Shown: piece after piece, positions 47,101-58,220 of the stretch
Layout: every line of letters begins with the position of its first letter
Numbering within the stretch: position 1 is the stretch's first letter
Origin: Diplosphaera chodatii
Taxonomy: Eukaryota > Chlorophyta > Trebouxiophyceae > Prasiolales > Stichococcaceae
Direction: 5' to 3'
Assembly (NCBI GenBank): GCA_032358165.1
Contig: JAALGY010000001.1
Location: 682,001 to 746,000, forward strand
DNA length: 64,000 nucleotides
Translations under genes and position numbers: made by a program
Notes under the pieces: model-generated
Database searches by the model: none
What the model was told of the DNA's origin: nothing
The model's input: the letters and a program-made list of their open reading frames with translations, nothing else

Positions 47101-48888
47101 TGAGGCTGCCTGGCTTCCTGTCGGACAGATGCCTTTATGCATCTTGCAAGCTGTATGGTCGTGCCGCTTTGACCCACATGCGCAGACAGGCAACTCATGT
47201 GCATATACATGTATGTCGTATACATTTGGTAGATCATCCATGTGTGTGCAGACCTTTGCTAATATCAACATATGGTTGGTCATGCAGACGCTGCAGCCGA
47301 CGGAGCAGGATGCTGGGGAGCTGCGCGATCATGTCATCATCGCAGGGTTTGGCCGTGTGGGGCAGATCATCGCGCAGCTGCTATCTGAGCGCCTCATCCC
47401 ATACGTGGCTCTCGACGTCTCTGCGGAGCGTGTGCAGGTAGCCTCCTTCGGCACATGACATGCTCCCAAACTTTTCACCAGCACCTTGTTGCAGTGCCAT
47501 ATCCCTTTCACTGTGCTGCTTTAAAGATCGAGTACCCCCCTAGTGCATGGTGGGAATATACCAATTTACGCCCAGGGACACAGGGTACTTGAGGATATCA
47601 GCATCCTGAGGAGCAATCAAGGGTACCGTCAAGCGACCACTGACACGACATTGCCTCGACCTGCAGGCGGGCAAGGCGCAGGACCTGCCAGTGTACTTTG
47701 GCGACGCGGGCAGCCCGGGCGTGCTGCACTCAGTCGGCGCGCACCGTGCAGCGTGCGCCGTCATCACCCTGGACACGCCAGGTCCGCCGCTCGCTGCTGC
47801 GCATGTGGCAATCCTGCGACCCGTTGCCGCAGCAGGCAGCTGCTATGTGCTGTCGAAAGCTGCAAGCCCTGCAACCTGCTGCGCCACCATGCCAGAGCAC
47901 CCTGCAGGTTGTGGTCTGTCGGTCACCGTGCTGGTGTTACCGCAGGCGCCAACTACCGCACGGTCTGGGCGCTGAACAAGCACTTCCCCAACGTCAAGAG
48001 CTACGTGCGGGCGCACGACGTCAGCTACGGCCTGATCCTGGAGAAGGCGGGCGCCACAGCCGTCGTCCCTGAGACCCTGGAGCCTTCGCTGCAGGTGCTG
48101 CTTGCTGCTATCAGGCAAATGAGTGTTCGACTCCTCAATGACATACAGGTTATGCCCTCGTGGGCGTTCCACCAGTCCAGCTTCCCGACAGATAGTCCAG
48201 GTCGCCAACACACCAACCCAGGTTGTAACAAGCATGGTGCTCTGTGATGTGCAGCTGGCGGCAGCCATCCTGAGCCAGCTGAACATGCCGCCTGCGGAGG
48301 TGGCGCACGCAGTGGAGACCTTCCGGCGCAACCACATCCAGGAGCTGCAGGTGACACCAACGTGCAAATGCACCTTGATGACATTGATCTCGCACCCCGT
48401 TGTGATGCACGCCGCAGCACAGTTGACCTTGACGCAGAGGATGATGTGCACCAACCGCTGTCCATGCAGCAACTGACGCACACCAGCCACGCGAGCCTGG
48501 GCTACGGCTTCAAGACCTCGGAGCTGGATGAGGCGGGCGAGGACAGCAGCGAGGACAGCGAGGTGCGTCTTTGCCAACCTGTCTGACAGCCAGATTGCCA
48601 GTGCGCCAAACAAAAGCGAAAGTCGACCAGCAGCAAAGCCAGAAGTGCACCACTCGCACCGTGTCACGTACGCAGAGCAAGCAGTCCAAATGCATGCATG
48701 CTGTTGAGACTGGGAGCTGAAGCTCGAAGCCGATAGCAGAAATTATTGATGTGCCCACAGAGCATGCGGGAAGTTTACATCACACTTTGAATGCATCGTC
48801 GTCACAGGAGGACTACTTGGAGGCACAGCGGTTGGCGGCTGGGATGGACGAGACACTGGGCGCCCTCAGCGGCATCGCACCATCATGA
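41122..48888 (+). CDS. KEA: Plastid K+/H+ antiporter of the KEA1/2 type
   Basis: Inner-envelope cation/proton exchanger of the CPA2 family. Exons: 41122-41303, 41506-41584, 41750-41872, 42083-42266, 42476-42615, 42799-43016, 43244-43445, 43640-43767, 43880-44003, 44134-44329, 44559-44698, 44826-44945, 45070-45138, 45280-45374, 45590-45785, 45982-46077, 46197-46280, 46454-46562, 46854-46996, 47288-47437, 47667-47781, 47946-48094, 48255-48350, 48470-48562 and 48808-48888 (TGA): 3,312 nt, 1,103 aa. The start is Ser/Ala/Arg-rich like a transit peptide. A long Glu/Lys/Ala coiled coil (exons 3-7) is the KEA1/2 hallmark, absent from KEA3. The exchanger domain has LGFLAGGALIGPHALG, ELGVVFLLFNIGLELSLERL and GPGAIILGGGLALSSTAVAM. 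The RCK nucleotide-binding domain follows (HVIIAGFGRVGQIIAQLL). An extra exon near 43494-43610 is possible. Confidence 0.95.
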
Positions 48889-49405
48889 TGCTGAAGGATG
48901 AAGCTCTACTGGGATTCAGACAAGACTGTGGTCCCAGTGCGGCAACGGGTCAAGGGATAGCTGCACTGGGAGGGGTGTGTGTCATGAGAGGCTTTGGAGT
49001 GTGCAAGGGCACGGCGACAAATAGTCAGTTCGACATCAGGGTTGTCATCAGGGTTGCTGTACTGTTTTGGCTGCCAAAAGTAATTAGCATTGACGGCCAT
49101 GTTCCTGATGTCAACATTCAAACAAGAATACTGAACACCACACAGGCTGCGAGCTCAACACTGCACGCCCATGCTCAACGATGTTGTCAATCCCCTGCCT
49201 GAACATAGAAGCAGTACTTGGCATCGAACATTGACCCGCTGCCAGACACCAGGCTCAGTGGCTGCAGCCTCGACACAGAGGAGGCCTGCGAACCTGACCC
49301 TGTGCCTTGCTGCCACCTTCACCAATGCTGCGGGCGTGTGCCTAGGAGCTGACCGCTCCATGAGCAAATGACACCATCAATTCTAGCCCACCGCCCATTG
49401 AGCAC
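48889..49405. other. Intergenic between converging KEA and thioredoxin genes
   Basis: 517 bp with no exon recognised; holds the two 3' UTRs. Confidence 0.4.
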
Positions 49406-50796
49406 TCAGTCGACGTACTTATCAATGGTCTGTGCCAGTGTGGTCTTGGGTACCGCGCCAATGACCGTCTCCTGCAGAGTCAGTTACACTAGCTATCAGC
49501 AAAAAGCAGGATCTGTGCATTCAGATCATCTTCATCAAAGCGCCCTTGTCCAGAACCATGCTAGGCCACGACTCTGGCTCTGGCTGCCGTTACTGCCCAA
49601 TGCAGAGCGTTGCACAACAACACCAAGTGCCTTCCTACTGCTATAATTTTGACGCAGTGCACAACGACGCTGACTGAATGGCAAGGGGGCACGTCGGTAC
49701 ACAATGCAAAGCCGGGTGGGCCGACCTGCTTGGCGCCGTCCTTGAAGATCATGACGGTGGGGATGGAGCGGATGCCATACTCCGTCGCGACGCCGGGGCT
49801 CTCATCTGTGTTCAGCTTCAGCTGCAGCAGGCACAGCACCCAAGGTCACAGAAAGGTCAGCGTACATGCCGTACGGCAATGCGATGTGTCACACCCTGCT
49901 AGCAAGGGTACGGCAGATGCAAAAGGAGTCGTCTGGCAGGTCATGGAGCCTGTGAACGTTGACAAGCTCCTGATGGTGCAGCAGAGGGCACTCTGTGCAC
50001 TCACCGCAAGCAGCTTCTCGCCATACTCGGCGGACAGCTCGTCGATGAGGGGCGCGATCATGCGGCAGGGGCCGCACCACGGGGCCCAGAAGTCCACCAG
50101 CACCGGCACCTTGGACTTGAGCACCATCTCCTCGAACGTCGCGTCCGTCACAGTGCCTGCGTTCTTGGGGCCTGCAGCGGACATGCCACGTCGGTCGGGC
50201 TTGCCGCTGCCTTGTGGGCAGGAGCACAGGGTGTGTACAAACACAAGCCGGCACGTTCATAGTGTCAACAGCTGGAGGTACAGGACTGTCGCCACAGGCC
50301 TCCGTCAGAGCAGATGACCATACATGCCCCCTGCGGCACAGTGTGGCGCCACACCGAGCAGCCCCAATGTGCTCCGCTGTGACAGGGCGGACAACGGCAT
50401 GCAACATCCAGCACGTCTGCCTTTATTAGACAGCCCTGGCCAGGTCTTGGCTGTGACCTCTGAAGTGCAGCATTACGCTCCTTCGAGATATGTCCATCGA
50501 AAAAGTGCATGGTGTAAGCTGGTGTCACAGGAACAGCGCCGAGCCTCTACTGCAAGCCAGATGCAGCACTGCTGCCTGAGCACTGAGCTCCCACCTGCCT
50601 CCGCCATGTTTGCTGCCTGGGCCACTGTGCCTCTCCTGTGGCCATACTGGGCACGGGAGGTCCGCTGAGGCTGTGTCAGCGCTGCCGGGGCTGCGACGGG
50701 CGTCCTGGCGGTGATCTGGGCAGGCCTGCGCACACTAACAGGGGAGCACGGCAGCGCCGCGATCATGGGGGCGCTGCTGGCCTGCAGGAGCGCCAT
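49406..50796 (-). CDS. TRXM: m-type thioredoxin, plastid
   Basis: Dithiol reductant of plastid enzymes. Four exons: 50796-50595, 50210-50005, 49821-49726 and 49471-49406 (TGA), total 570 nt (189 aa). Exon 1 is a plastid-type presequence rich in Ala, Ser, Thr, Arg and Pro with almost no acidic residues. The mature domain reads [20 protein letters not shown], with active site WCGPC, then [32 protein letters not shown] with the cis-Pro, and [20 protein letters not shown]. The [13 protein letters not shown] form is typical of m-type rather than f- or y-type. All junctions are GT-AG and phase-consistent. Confidence 0.95.
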
Positions 50797-51698
50797 CGAA
50801 ACACACAACCTCAAGGCCTCGGGGCACCCTCTGCACTGCTTACTGCACTCGCCACGCAGCTTAGATCCCTATTTTGCAGACTCACAAGCAAACTGTGGCA
50901 GCAAGTGTCACATGTGCGGCGTGGGGAGTGCTTCTGGCGTCGATAAGGATCGGCTAGTGGAGCCCTCACACTAGAGTCCCATCAAGGATTCCTCACCTGC
51001 CACGTAGGCATGATGCATGCATGCGCCAGGTGCAGGTGCAGGGGCGCACGTTGAGTTGTTCTGTGCCTGGCAGTCCTGCATCCGCTGAGTGTATCATCAC
51101 TGACACCTGGCGATTGAAAGCAGCCGATCTTCCCATCACCGCACGGTTTGGACCTGCTAGCTGAGGTCCTTCGGTGCTGATCATCGTCTCCTGATATAGC
51201 GATGAACAGCATGGCGATGAGTCAGCATGCACTCAGAACAGGCTTTTCGGTACGCACGCAATCCATCATGACGTGCAGCCGACAGAGCGGGCACCAAATG
51301 CGCCTTACCAATGCACATGCAACAGCCAGGTGTGCGGGTGGACGCCACAGCGTACCCCTGTAAGCACATGTAGAAATCGATGACGACGAGAGAGGCCAGT
51401 ACCTTGACTGGCAACACTGAGTTTTTGTTCCAGGCTGCGGCACTGTGCGCCGTCACTCCCACGTCCCAAGCAGCTCAGCGGTCGGCAGGCCGCCGTGCTC
51501 AGCGTGCATCGGAGCAGAGCGCTATGCACAATAGCGTCCGAGTCGCGGACCGCAGCCCCAGGCGACTTTGTGGAGGTGCAGCTTCGCCATGCTCACTTTG
51601 CGTAGGCGCCTGGTGGTTGGTTGGCATGCACACGAGTGCATGCCATTGCCGATGCCGGCATTGCTATCGCGCACTCCGCGAGCCCGGCAATCACAGTG
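50797..51698. promoter_or_regulatory. Divergent intergenic region, TRXm and FKBP-MsrA
   Basis: About 900 bp between the two assigned ATGs. It may also contain an unrecognised 5' exon of the plus-strand gene: a stretch near 51555-51597 reads PGDFVEVQLRHAHFA, which resembles an FKBP start but then stops. Confidence 0.45.
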
Positions 51699-54092
51699 AT
51701 GATGGGTGAGCAGGTACATTACACGGGCAAGCTGGACAGCGGCGAGGAGTTTGATTCCTCGCGAGAGCGCGAGCCGCTGGCTTTCCGGGTGAGGTGCCAC
51801 ACCTACAGCCCTGACGCACCATAGTGCACTCTTGCGCATCCGCTTGTGCGCCTGTCAGCCCTGCGTCAGGTAGTTTTGGACCAATCAGAGATGCCGAAGT
51901 GACTTCGAACCATCTGGCAAGCAGGTGGGCGGCGGCCAGGTAATCGCGGGGTTTGATGCTGCGGTGACGGGCCTGGAGGTGGGGGGCACCCGCACGCAGC
52001 GGGTGCCGCCCGAGCAGGGCTACGGTGCGACCCCGGCGCCATGCTGGGCAGCTCAAGCAGCATTCGAGCAGGGCGCAGCGCATGCTTGCGGTCACCCTGT
52101 CGGGAAGTGTGAGGACGCCCTGCGGCAGCTGTGCCTTGATGGCTACGGCTGTTGTATGATGTACTGCATGTGCTATACAGGCGAGCATAATCCAGAGGCA
52201 GTCTTTGCTGTGCCCATTGAGAATGCGCCGGAAGGGGTGGAAGCAGGCGTCCAGGTGGGGTAGGTGCAGTTGCGATGGTTGCACGTCACCAGCATGCATT
52301 GCTGCACGTGATTGTGCATGCATCAAAGCGCGGAAGACATCCACCTCTGCTTGCACTCAAGGCTGGGGCAGCTGTGGTTCTGCAGGTGCAGCTCAGCAAC
52401 GGCCTCACAGCACGCATCACCGATGTCACAGACAAGGAGGTGACCAGGAGTCGTCACAGTGTTGTGCAGAAGGGTGGAACAGGCCACCCAAGCGGGCTGC
52501 ATTGAGGCCCTGCACGACGTACATGCTTGGCACCCGGTTGGTGCAGATCTTCCTGGACATCAACCATGCGCTAGCGGGGCAGACCCTGAACTTCGATGTC
52601 GAGTTGTTGGCCCTCACTAAGGTCTTGTCATGCGTACTGCCACGCTCATGCCTGACGTCTCTTGCACACTGCTGTGCACATATTGCTGCTCACCTTGAGC
52701 ACCATCAGCCTGCGGCATGTGTGTCTTCACTGGTGAGCTCTCGCACGTGTGCAGGGCGACAACCTGCAGACGGCGACCTTTGCTGCAGGGTGCTTCTGGG
52801 GACCAGAGCTCGCCTTCCAGCGTGTGCCCGGCGTGGTGCGCCTGCCACTCTGTTTAGGGTTTCACTATCCATGTGTATATGCTGCGAAGTCCTTGCTGTC
52901 TGGAACGAGAGCCAACGGGAGTGGAACAGAGCAGGCTGCTGCTGAGCTGAGGCCACGCCACGCAACGTTGCATGCAGATTTCCACAGCGACCGGATACAG
53001 CCAGGGGCCGAAGCCAAATGTGACATACGAGCAGGTCTGCTCCGGCAACACTGGCCACGCTGAGGTTGTGCAGGTGTGTGTTCATCCTCTCTGCATAGGT
53101 CGCATTACTTGCAAGGCATGGGTAGATGACTCCCTGCTCGAGGCGGTGCTGATGCCATTTTTGACGCTCCGTCATTCGCCAAATGTCTGTCATTAGAGCA
53201 TTTCAGGTTTTCCACCTGTCACTTTGGGCGTGCAGGTGCTTTATGACCCAGACGAGGTGTCGTATCAGCAGCTGCTGGAGAAATTCACCAGCATCCACAA
53301 CCCCACGCAGCTGAACCGCCAGGCGTGCACAGCAAGCCTGCGAGACAGAATGTTCCTGCGGTATGTGCTTGCTGATTGCTCATGCGGCACCTTGCGGGAC
53401 CCACTGATGTGTCCTGCTGCTGTTGCAGGGCGGGGACGTTGGCACCCAGTACAGGTAGCGTTGCACGACATCAATCTTGACGCTGCACTGTTTAGTCTGG
53501 TCCAAATAAGTTTTCGCATGAGCCCATCCGATGCTGTGCCATGGTGCATGCCACAGATCTGGCATCTACACGCATAGCGACGAGCAGGCAACCATGGCCA
53601 AGGAGCACCTAGACAAGCTCAACGCAGAGCTCGGGGTGAGCATCTGTGCAAGTGTCATCGTGGCCACCACTGATGCACTGAGACGCTGACTTCTGGGTCC
53701 GCTGGGACATGGCAGTGTAGATGCTTACAGAAGCTGTATACAATGCTGGTGCACTGCCTCGTGTCAGTGCGGGCCTTCTGCAGGTCGTCGTCCTTGCAGA
53801 CGATTGATCCCTATTTCTACTTGGGTATCAGTGGTCCTGCTGCTGTGCATCCTTGCAGGGCACTGTCGTGACAGAGGTCGAGCCAGTGCGCAACTACACA
53901 ATGGCAGAGCCGAACCATCAGCAGTACTTGGCCGGCGGCGGCCGCTTTGGGCAGCAGCAGTCCCCCGCCAAGGTGCGGCGTGTCGCTCTGTAGCAGTGCC
54001 TGCACCTGCTGCTGCACTGCAGGGCTCATCTTTGACGCACTGGCAGTATGTGCTTGCAGGGTTGCGATGATCCGATCCGCTGCTATGGTTGA
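51699..54092 (+). CDS. SlyD-type FKBP fused to methionine sulfoxide reductase A
   Basis: Two-domain protein: peptidyl-prolyl isomerase of the SlyD/FKBP type followed by MsrA, which reduces methionine-S-sulfoxide using thioredoxin. Exons: 51699-51788, 51925-52024, 52181-52254, 52386-52439, 52547-52621, 52755-52835, 52978-53073, 53236-53322, 53429-53454, 53557-53635, 53859-53972 and 54060-54092 (TGA), 909 nt, 302 aa. FKBP part: [35 protein letters not shown], insert-in-flap region, then [19 protein letters not shown]. MsrA part: [14 protein letters not shown] with the catalytic Cys, [40 protein letters not shown], and C-terminal [10 protein letters not shown] with resolving Cys. Intron 53323-53428 must be GC-AG. 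The N-terminus is uncertain; a targeting exon may lie upstream. Confidence 0.88.
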
Positions 54093-54759
54093 ACAGCTGC
54101 AACAGTTGGGGGGCTGGTTTCTGCTGCAAGATTGTTTCTGCTGCAAGATGCCATGCTTCTGGCCAATGGTTTGCGTGGTGCTTGTCACTCATTTCGTGCA
54201 GAAGGTGCTGAACTATGCAAGGTCTGTCGACCATCCTGACCGTTTCAAGTGCAAGGCTTGACCGCTGACTGCTGAGTACTTGAGCATGCGCGCTGGTGTG
54301 AGACTGCAATGACCACTGCAAAACCAAACACAGAAAAGCTGCACTGATCAAGTTCACGAAAGCATCAATGCAATGTGGCTGCTCAAGCACTGACACCCTC
54401 CCGCAACTGCAACCTGCTGACCCTCTGCAATGCTCACGAAAGGAGCTTGCAGCGTGTGATGCCCTTGAAGGCAAGGAGACCCATCCGTGGGGCCACAACT
54501 GACATCCGATACATCATGGTGGTGCCTGAATACGGCAACTTCATTTCGCTGGTGTCCTGCTAAACCCCGCAGCAGTGACGACAGCCAGCAACTTCCTCTG
54601 ATGACAAAAGCAACGACGACAGTAGGCTGCACTGGGGCTTCTGCTGATGGCCGGGTGCACACAGCAGCGCCAGCCGAATCCCGCCCAATCCCTCCCGGCT
54701 TGGAGGCGCCCCTGTCCCGCGGGCCGCGGGCAGTGCCCAAGGCCCTATCTGCTGTGCGC
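54093..54759. other. Intergenic between converging FKBP-MsrA and PLAC8-1
   Basis: 667 bp with no exon recognised; two 3' UTRs expected. Confidence 0.4.
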
Positions 54760-56671
54760 TCACATCGTCTGCGCGGGCGGGGCCTGGGTGGTGCCGTGTG
54801 CCGGGGGCGCGGCGCCGCCAGCGGGCTTGCCCATGTTGCCCGACCGCTTCTGGTACTCGATCTCTGCCGACTCCTGCACAAATCACGGGGCAAATCCAGC
54901 TCAGGACGAAGACCAACGTGCAGAGGTGCTGCAAGCTGCAAGGTTTCCACAGGGTACTAAAGACCGAAGGACTGCCCCATCATGAGCCTGCATCCGGGTG
55001 TCCTGCACCTGGCAGATGGCGAAGCAGCACATGCCGGTGTAGGAGATGCAGTCGGAGTAGGGCGCCTCCTCCAGGCCATACTTCTGCCGGATCTTTGAGC
55101 GCACAGGCTGGCCCACGTACCTGCCGCGGAAAGCAGGACATGCATCACTAGAAGGAACCTGCCGATCAACCTTGTGATCGTTACCGTCATGAGGCAAGAC
55201 AGTGCATGACACTCGACAACCATGCAGCAACACATGCGTGAATGGGTTGGGCGGTGCAGCAGCGCACCACTGCAGGCAGAACATGGACGACAGGTAGAAG
55301 AACAGGCAGGGCATGATCCAGTTGTCGTCACCCTCCACCGCCGCCGCATTGAAGCCTACACCGCAGTTGGCATCAACATGCTCAGCATGGACATGAGCAG
55401 CTGAGTGGTGAATTTAGTGCATAGAGCGAGTGGCAGTGTATGTGGACCGCACGGCGGCGCTGATCCATGACATGCCCTGCTGCGATACAATGCAGGTGCG
55501 GATGTCGCACCGAACATGCACACGCCGCAGCAGTAGCCGAGGAGGCAGCGCACGGGGTCCTGGAACGGGTTCAGCAGCGGCTGGTGCCTGCGAGCAGCGG
55601 AAGCAAGACGGTCAAGCAGGTGGCAGCCCTCACAGACACGTCTGAACTCTGAAGGTTTGCAAATAAATGGGTCACTCATCGGCAGCATCGCCAGGAGCAC
55701 ATCCGCTCCATGCCCGTGATGTGCACCATGACCATGTATCACGCTCCTGATGCCTCAGGCTGTCACTCTGCGATGCACCGTTGACGGTTATGTGCGACTT
55801 CAGCCGGTTGTCGGCGTGGCAGTCAGCAGAAGTACTCGCGAGAGGCCCGACCGCGGTGCGGACCGACCTCAAAATTGACTGTGCAACCAGCCGAAACCGT
55901 TTTGCTGGTTCGAGCGACACAGAACGGCCTGACCGTTGCCGCTGGAGACAACATGCTCACTTAGCTGGCACGGGTTGACCTTCCGACAAGTACACCCTGT
56001 GCTACACGTTTGCTGTGCCAACACACGATGCTCTGTTACCGCCGCGCACCAGGTGTGTACGCGTGGAGGCAACAGTTGATCTGCGGCCGAAGACGAGTCG
56101 GCCTTGGCCGGCCGACTGGCGGATGCTGTGTCAGCAAGATGTGGTCAACCGGAGGGGTCGAAGCACGCGTTGGCGGCGCACCGCCACCGGACATAGTCTC
56201 ATGCCCCCAGCTAAGACTTGCAAGCACATCCGATGCAGCCACGCTTGACCGGCAGTGTTTGTCCGGCAATGCGTGGTAGTTTCCTGGCTCGCCAGAGCCG
56301 TCGCCAAAATCGGGTATGGGGGCCGTAACGATAACCGTTGCGGGCGTGCGCCTGCGGCGTCTCACCAGACTATATAATAGACATTCTGAAACCACTGAGG
56401 CTGCATTGGGTGGAGGAGACCCCAGAGCGGCCGGGACCAGAGATGACAGCCTACTAGACCGCAGAAGCCACTGAGAGGCGCGGGGAGCCCGCAGGGCAGC
56501 GAACAAGAGAAGACAAGTTGCAAACGTCACTTCAGCTCGTGTGACTCACCATGGCTTGCCAGGCTGCTTGCTGCTGATGCGCGCCTTGACCTCCTCAAGG
56601 TTCGCTGGCGGGGCCGTCAGCTCGCCCGTGTATCCGACCTTGGGAGGCCCCGCGTGCGGAGGTGATGCCAT
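54760..56671 (-). CDS. PLAC8-family Cys-rich membrane protein 1
   Basis: Small Cys-rich protein of the PLAC8/plant cadmium resistance/cell-number-regulator family, associated with metal or organ-size functions; the exact role cannot be told. Exons: 56671-56550 (MASPPHAGPPKVGYTGEL, a Pro-rich start), 55587-55511 (PFQDPVRCLLGYCCGVCMFG), 55355-55268 (DDNWIMPCLFFYLSSMFCLQ), 55120 to about 54965 (RQKYGLEEAPYSDCISYTGM, then CCFAICQVQDTRMQ) and 54873-54760 (TGA). The donor of the fourth exon is ambiguous: three in-phase choices exist, one of them GC. The first intron is about 960 nt, much longer than its neighbours'. Two related genes follow on the same strand. Confidence 0.85.
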
Positions 56672-56795
56672 CGTGGCCTGCTTTTGTGATTTCTGCGGCG
56701 ACTAGGCAGGCGGCTGGCCGGCAGGTGCACGGGGACAGCAGTGTCGATTGCGGGCACCGATAAACCTGGGTGATCGAAGCGACCTGCTCGAGATT

Positions 56796-56829
56796 TATTG
56801 TCCCTTGCAAGTCCATTTGACGAGGGGCC
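56796..56829 (+). repeat. Left arm of 34-bp perfect inverted repeat
   Basis: Begins TATTGTCCCTTGCAAGTC and ends in GAGGGGCC. It is the exact reverse complement of 57520-57553. Similarity continues inward with gaps (TGATCGG, then AGGTATACCTGGCGAGACCT around 56890). The arm lies about 125 bp upstream of the PLAC8-1 start codon. Confidence 0.85.
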
Positions 56830-57519
56830 TGATCGGGCCGAAAGGGAGCAAGACCTCCGAGACATGTCTCCCCCTATTTGAGAGCTAGGTATACCTGGCG
56901 AGACCTCGGACACCTCTCAAAGAGGTGCTTGCAACGTTGCGCAGCCATTGGCCGGCCTTTACAATGCCATCTTGTGATCAGCCATGGCTGGAATACCCCT
57001 GCTGACAAGCGCATGTGCCCGAACAAGGCTTGTTCTTGGCTAGTGATTGTGTGAAGTTGCGTTCAGACACAGTTGCAGCATGCCCGTAGGACCCGTCGCA
57101 GCAGCGCTAAGTGTAATCTGTCGAATGCACTGTTTCTCCAGCATGCCGCGCCTGCGCACCGCCGCACTCGGCTCTGCTTCCGCTACCATGCATCAACATA
57201 CTGCTTGACCTGTGTTGCACGCCATATGGAAGGTTCGAGATGTCTCTGACAAGCTTCTACCGTTCACACACTGGTGCAGAGACATCTTCTCGTACAGGAT
57301 ATTGCTATAGGGCTCGGCACGCTGACATCAAGACGTTCAGCTGAGACAGATCGGCGTGTCAAACCCCGGCAATAAAGCGCTGGCACCGTGCCCAACTGCT
57401 CTGCAGCCACTGTGCAGCCTTCCGCCTCAACTGGCACCGTTTCAGGCGTGCAGAAAAGGTCTCGAGGTCTCGGTAGGTATATGCAGGTCTCGAGGTCTCA
57501 ATTCCTCCGATCAGCGACC

Positions 57520-57553
57520 GGCCCCTCGTCAAATGGACTTGCAAGGGACAATA
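57520..57553 (-). repeat. Right arm of 34-bp perfect inverted repeat
   Basis: Starts GGCCCCTCGTCAAATGG and ends GGGACAATA. Just inside, AGGTCTCGAGGTCTC occurs twice (about 57457 and 57485) as a short direct repeat with related copies in the left arm. No clear target-site duplication is visible outside the arms. Confidence 0.85.
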
Positions 57554-58220
57554 GGGTTTGGGTGCATCATGGAAAAACCCCTCACAGGCTCGTCAAGTTA
57601 CCCTGTCTCTGCACAGCGACGGGCAAATCACAGGAGCCACAGGAGTTGACTGGGTACGCTGATCGCAGCATCGTACCTTCACTACGGTGTGACGACAAAC
57701 AAGACAGGCAGAGAGGTTGTGGATGCACACTGCGACTGCCAGGCAGTATCGTAATTGCAGCGCCGGTGGCACAGCTGCACATGCCAGCACCCCAAGCATG
57801 TCCACCCAATACCATCAACAAAACTGTCAAACATTTGAGCAACCCAAGTATATACAGCATACCTAAGGGTGGCAGCAACCATTTGCAGCGTGACAAGAGC
57901 CTGTACAGCAGATGGCAGATCAGTAGTTTCCGACCTTCCACTGATACCTGGCTATACCTGGCGGGCACTAGCATTCTTCTGTGCATGTTTCGTGCTGTCA
58001 GGGTCCTCTCAACCTTTCAGTCTCGAGAGTTTCGATGGGCAGTCCACAGCGGTCTTCCTCTGCTGGCCTTTCCTTGCCTCTTGCTACCCAAAACATGCAT
58101 GACTGGCATCTCTGCTGCCAGCCCCATTATCTGCTGCCGGCGCCATTGTCCAGCTGCTAATCCTGCTGCTGTCTGGTGCACAGGTACCACTGCGACCCTC
58201 TCAGCAGGCATTTCAGGCCC

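Larger units (their letters stand above)
56672..58220. other. PLAC8-1 / PLAC8-2 intergenic region with inverted-repeat element
   Basis: Contains the upstream region of PLAC8-1 and an inverted-repeat element (arms described separately). I see no coding exon, although a 279-codon frame runs through the right half on the plus strand without any recognisable domain. Confidence 0.45.
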
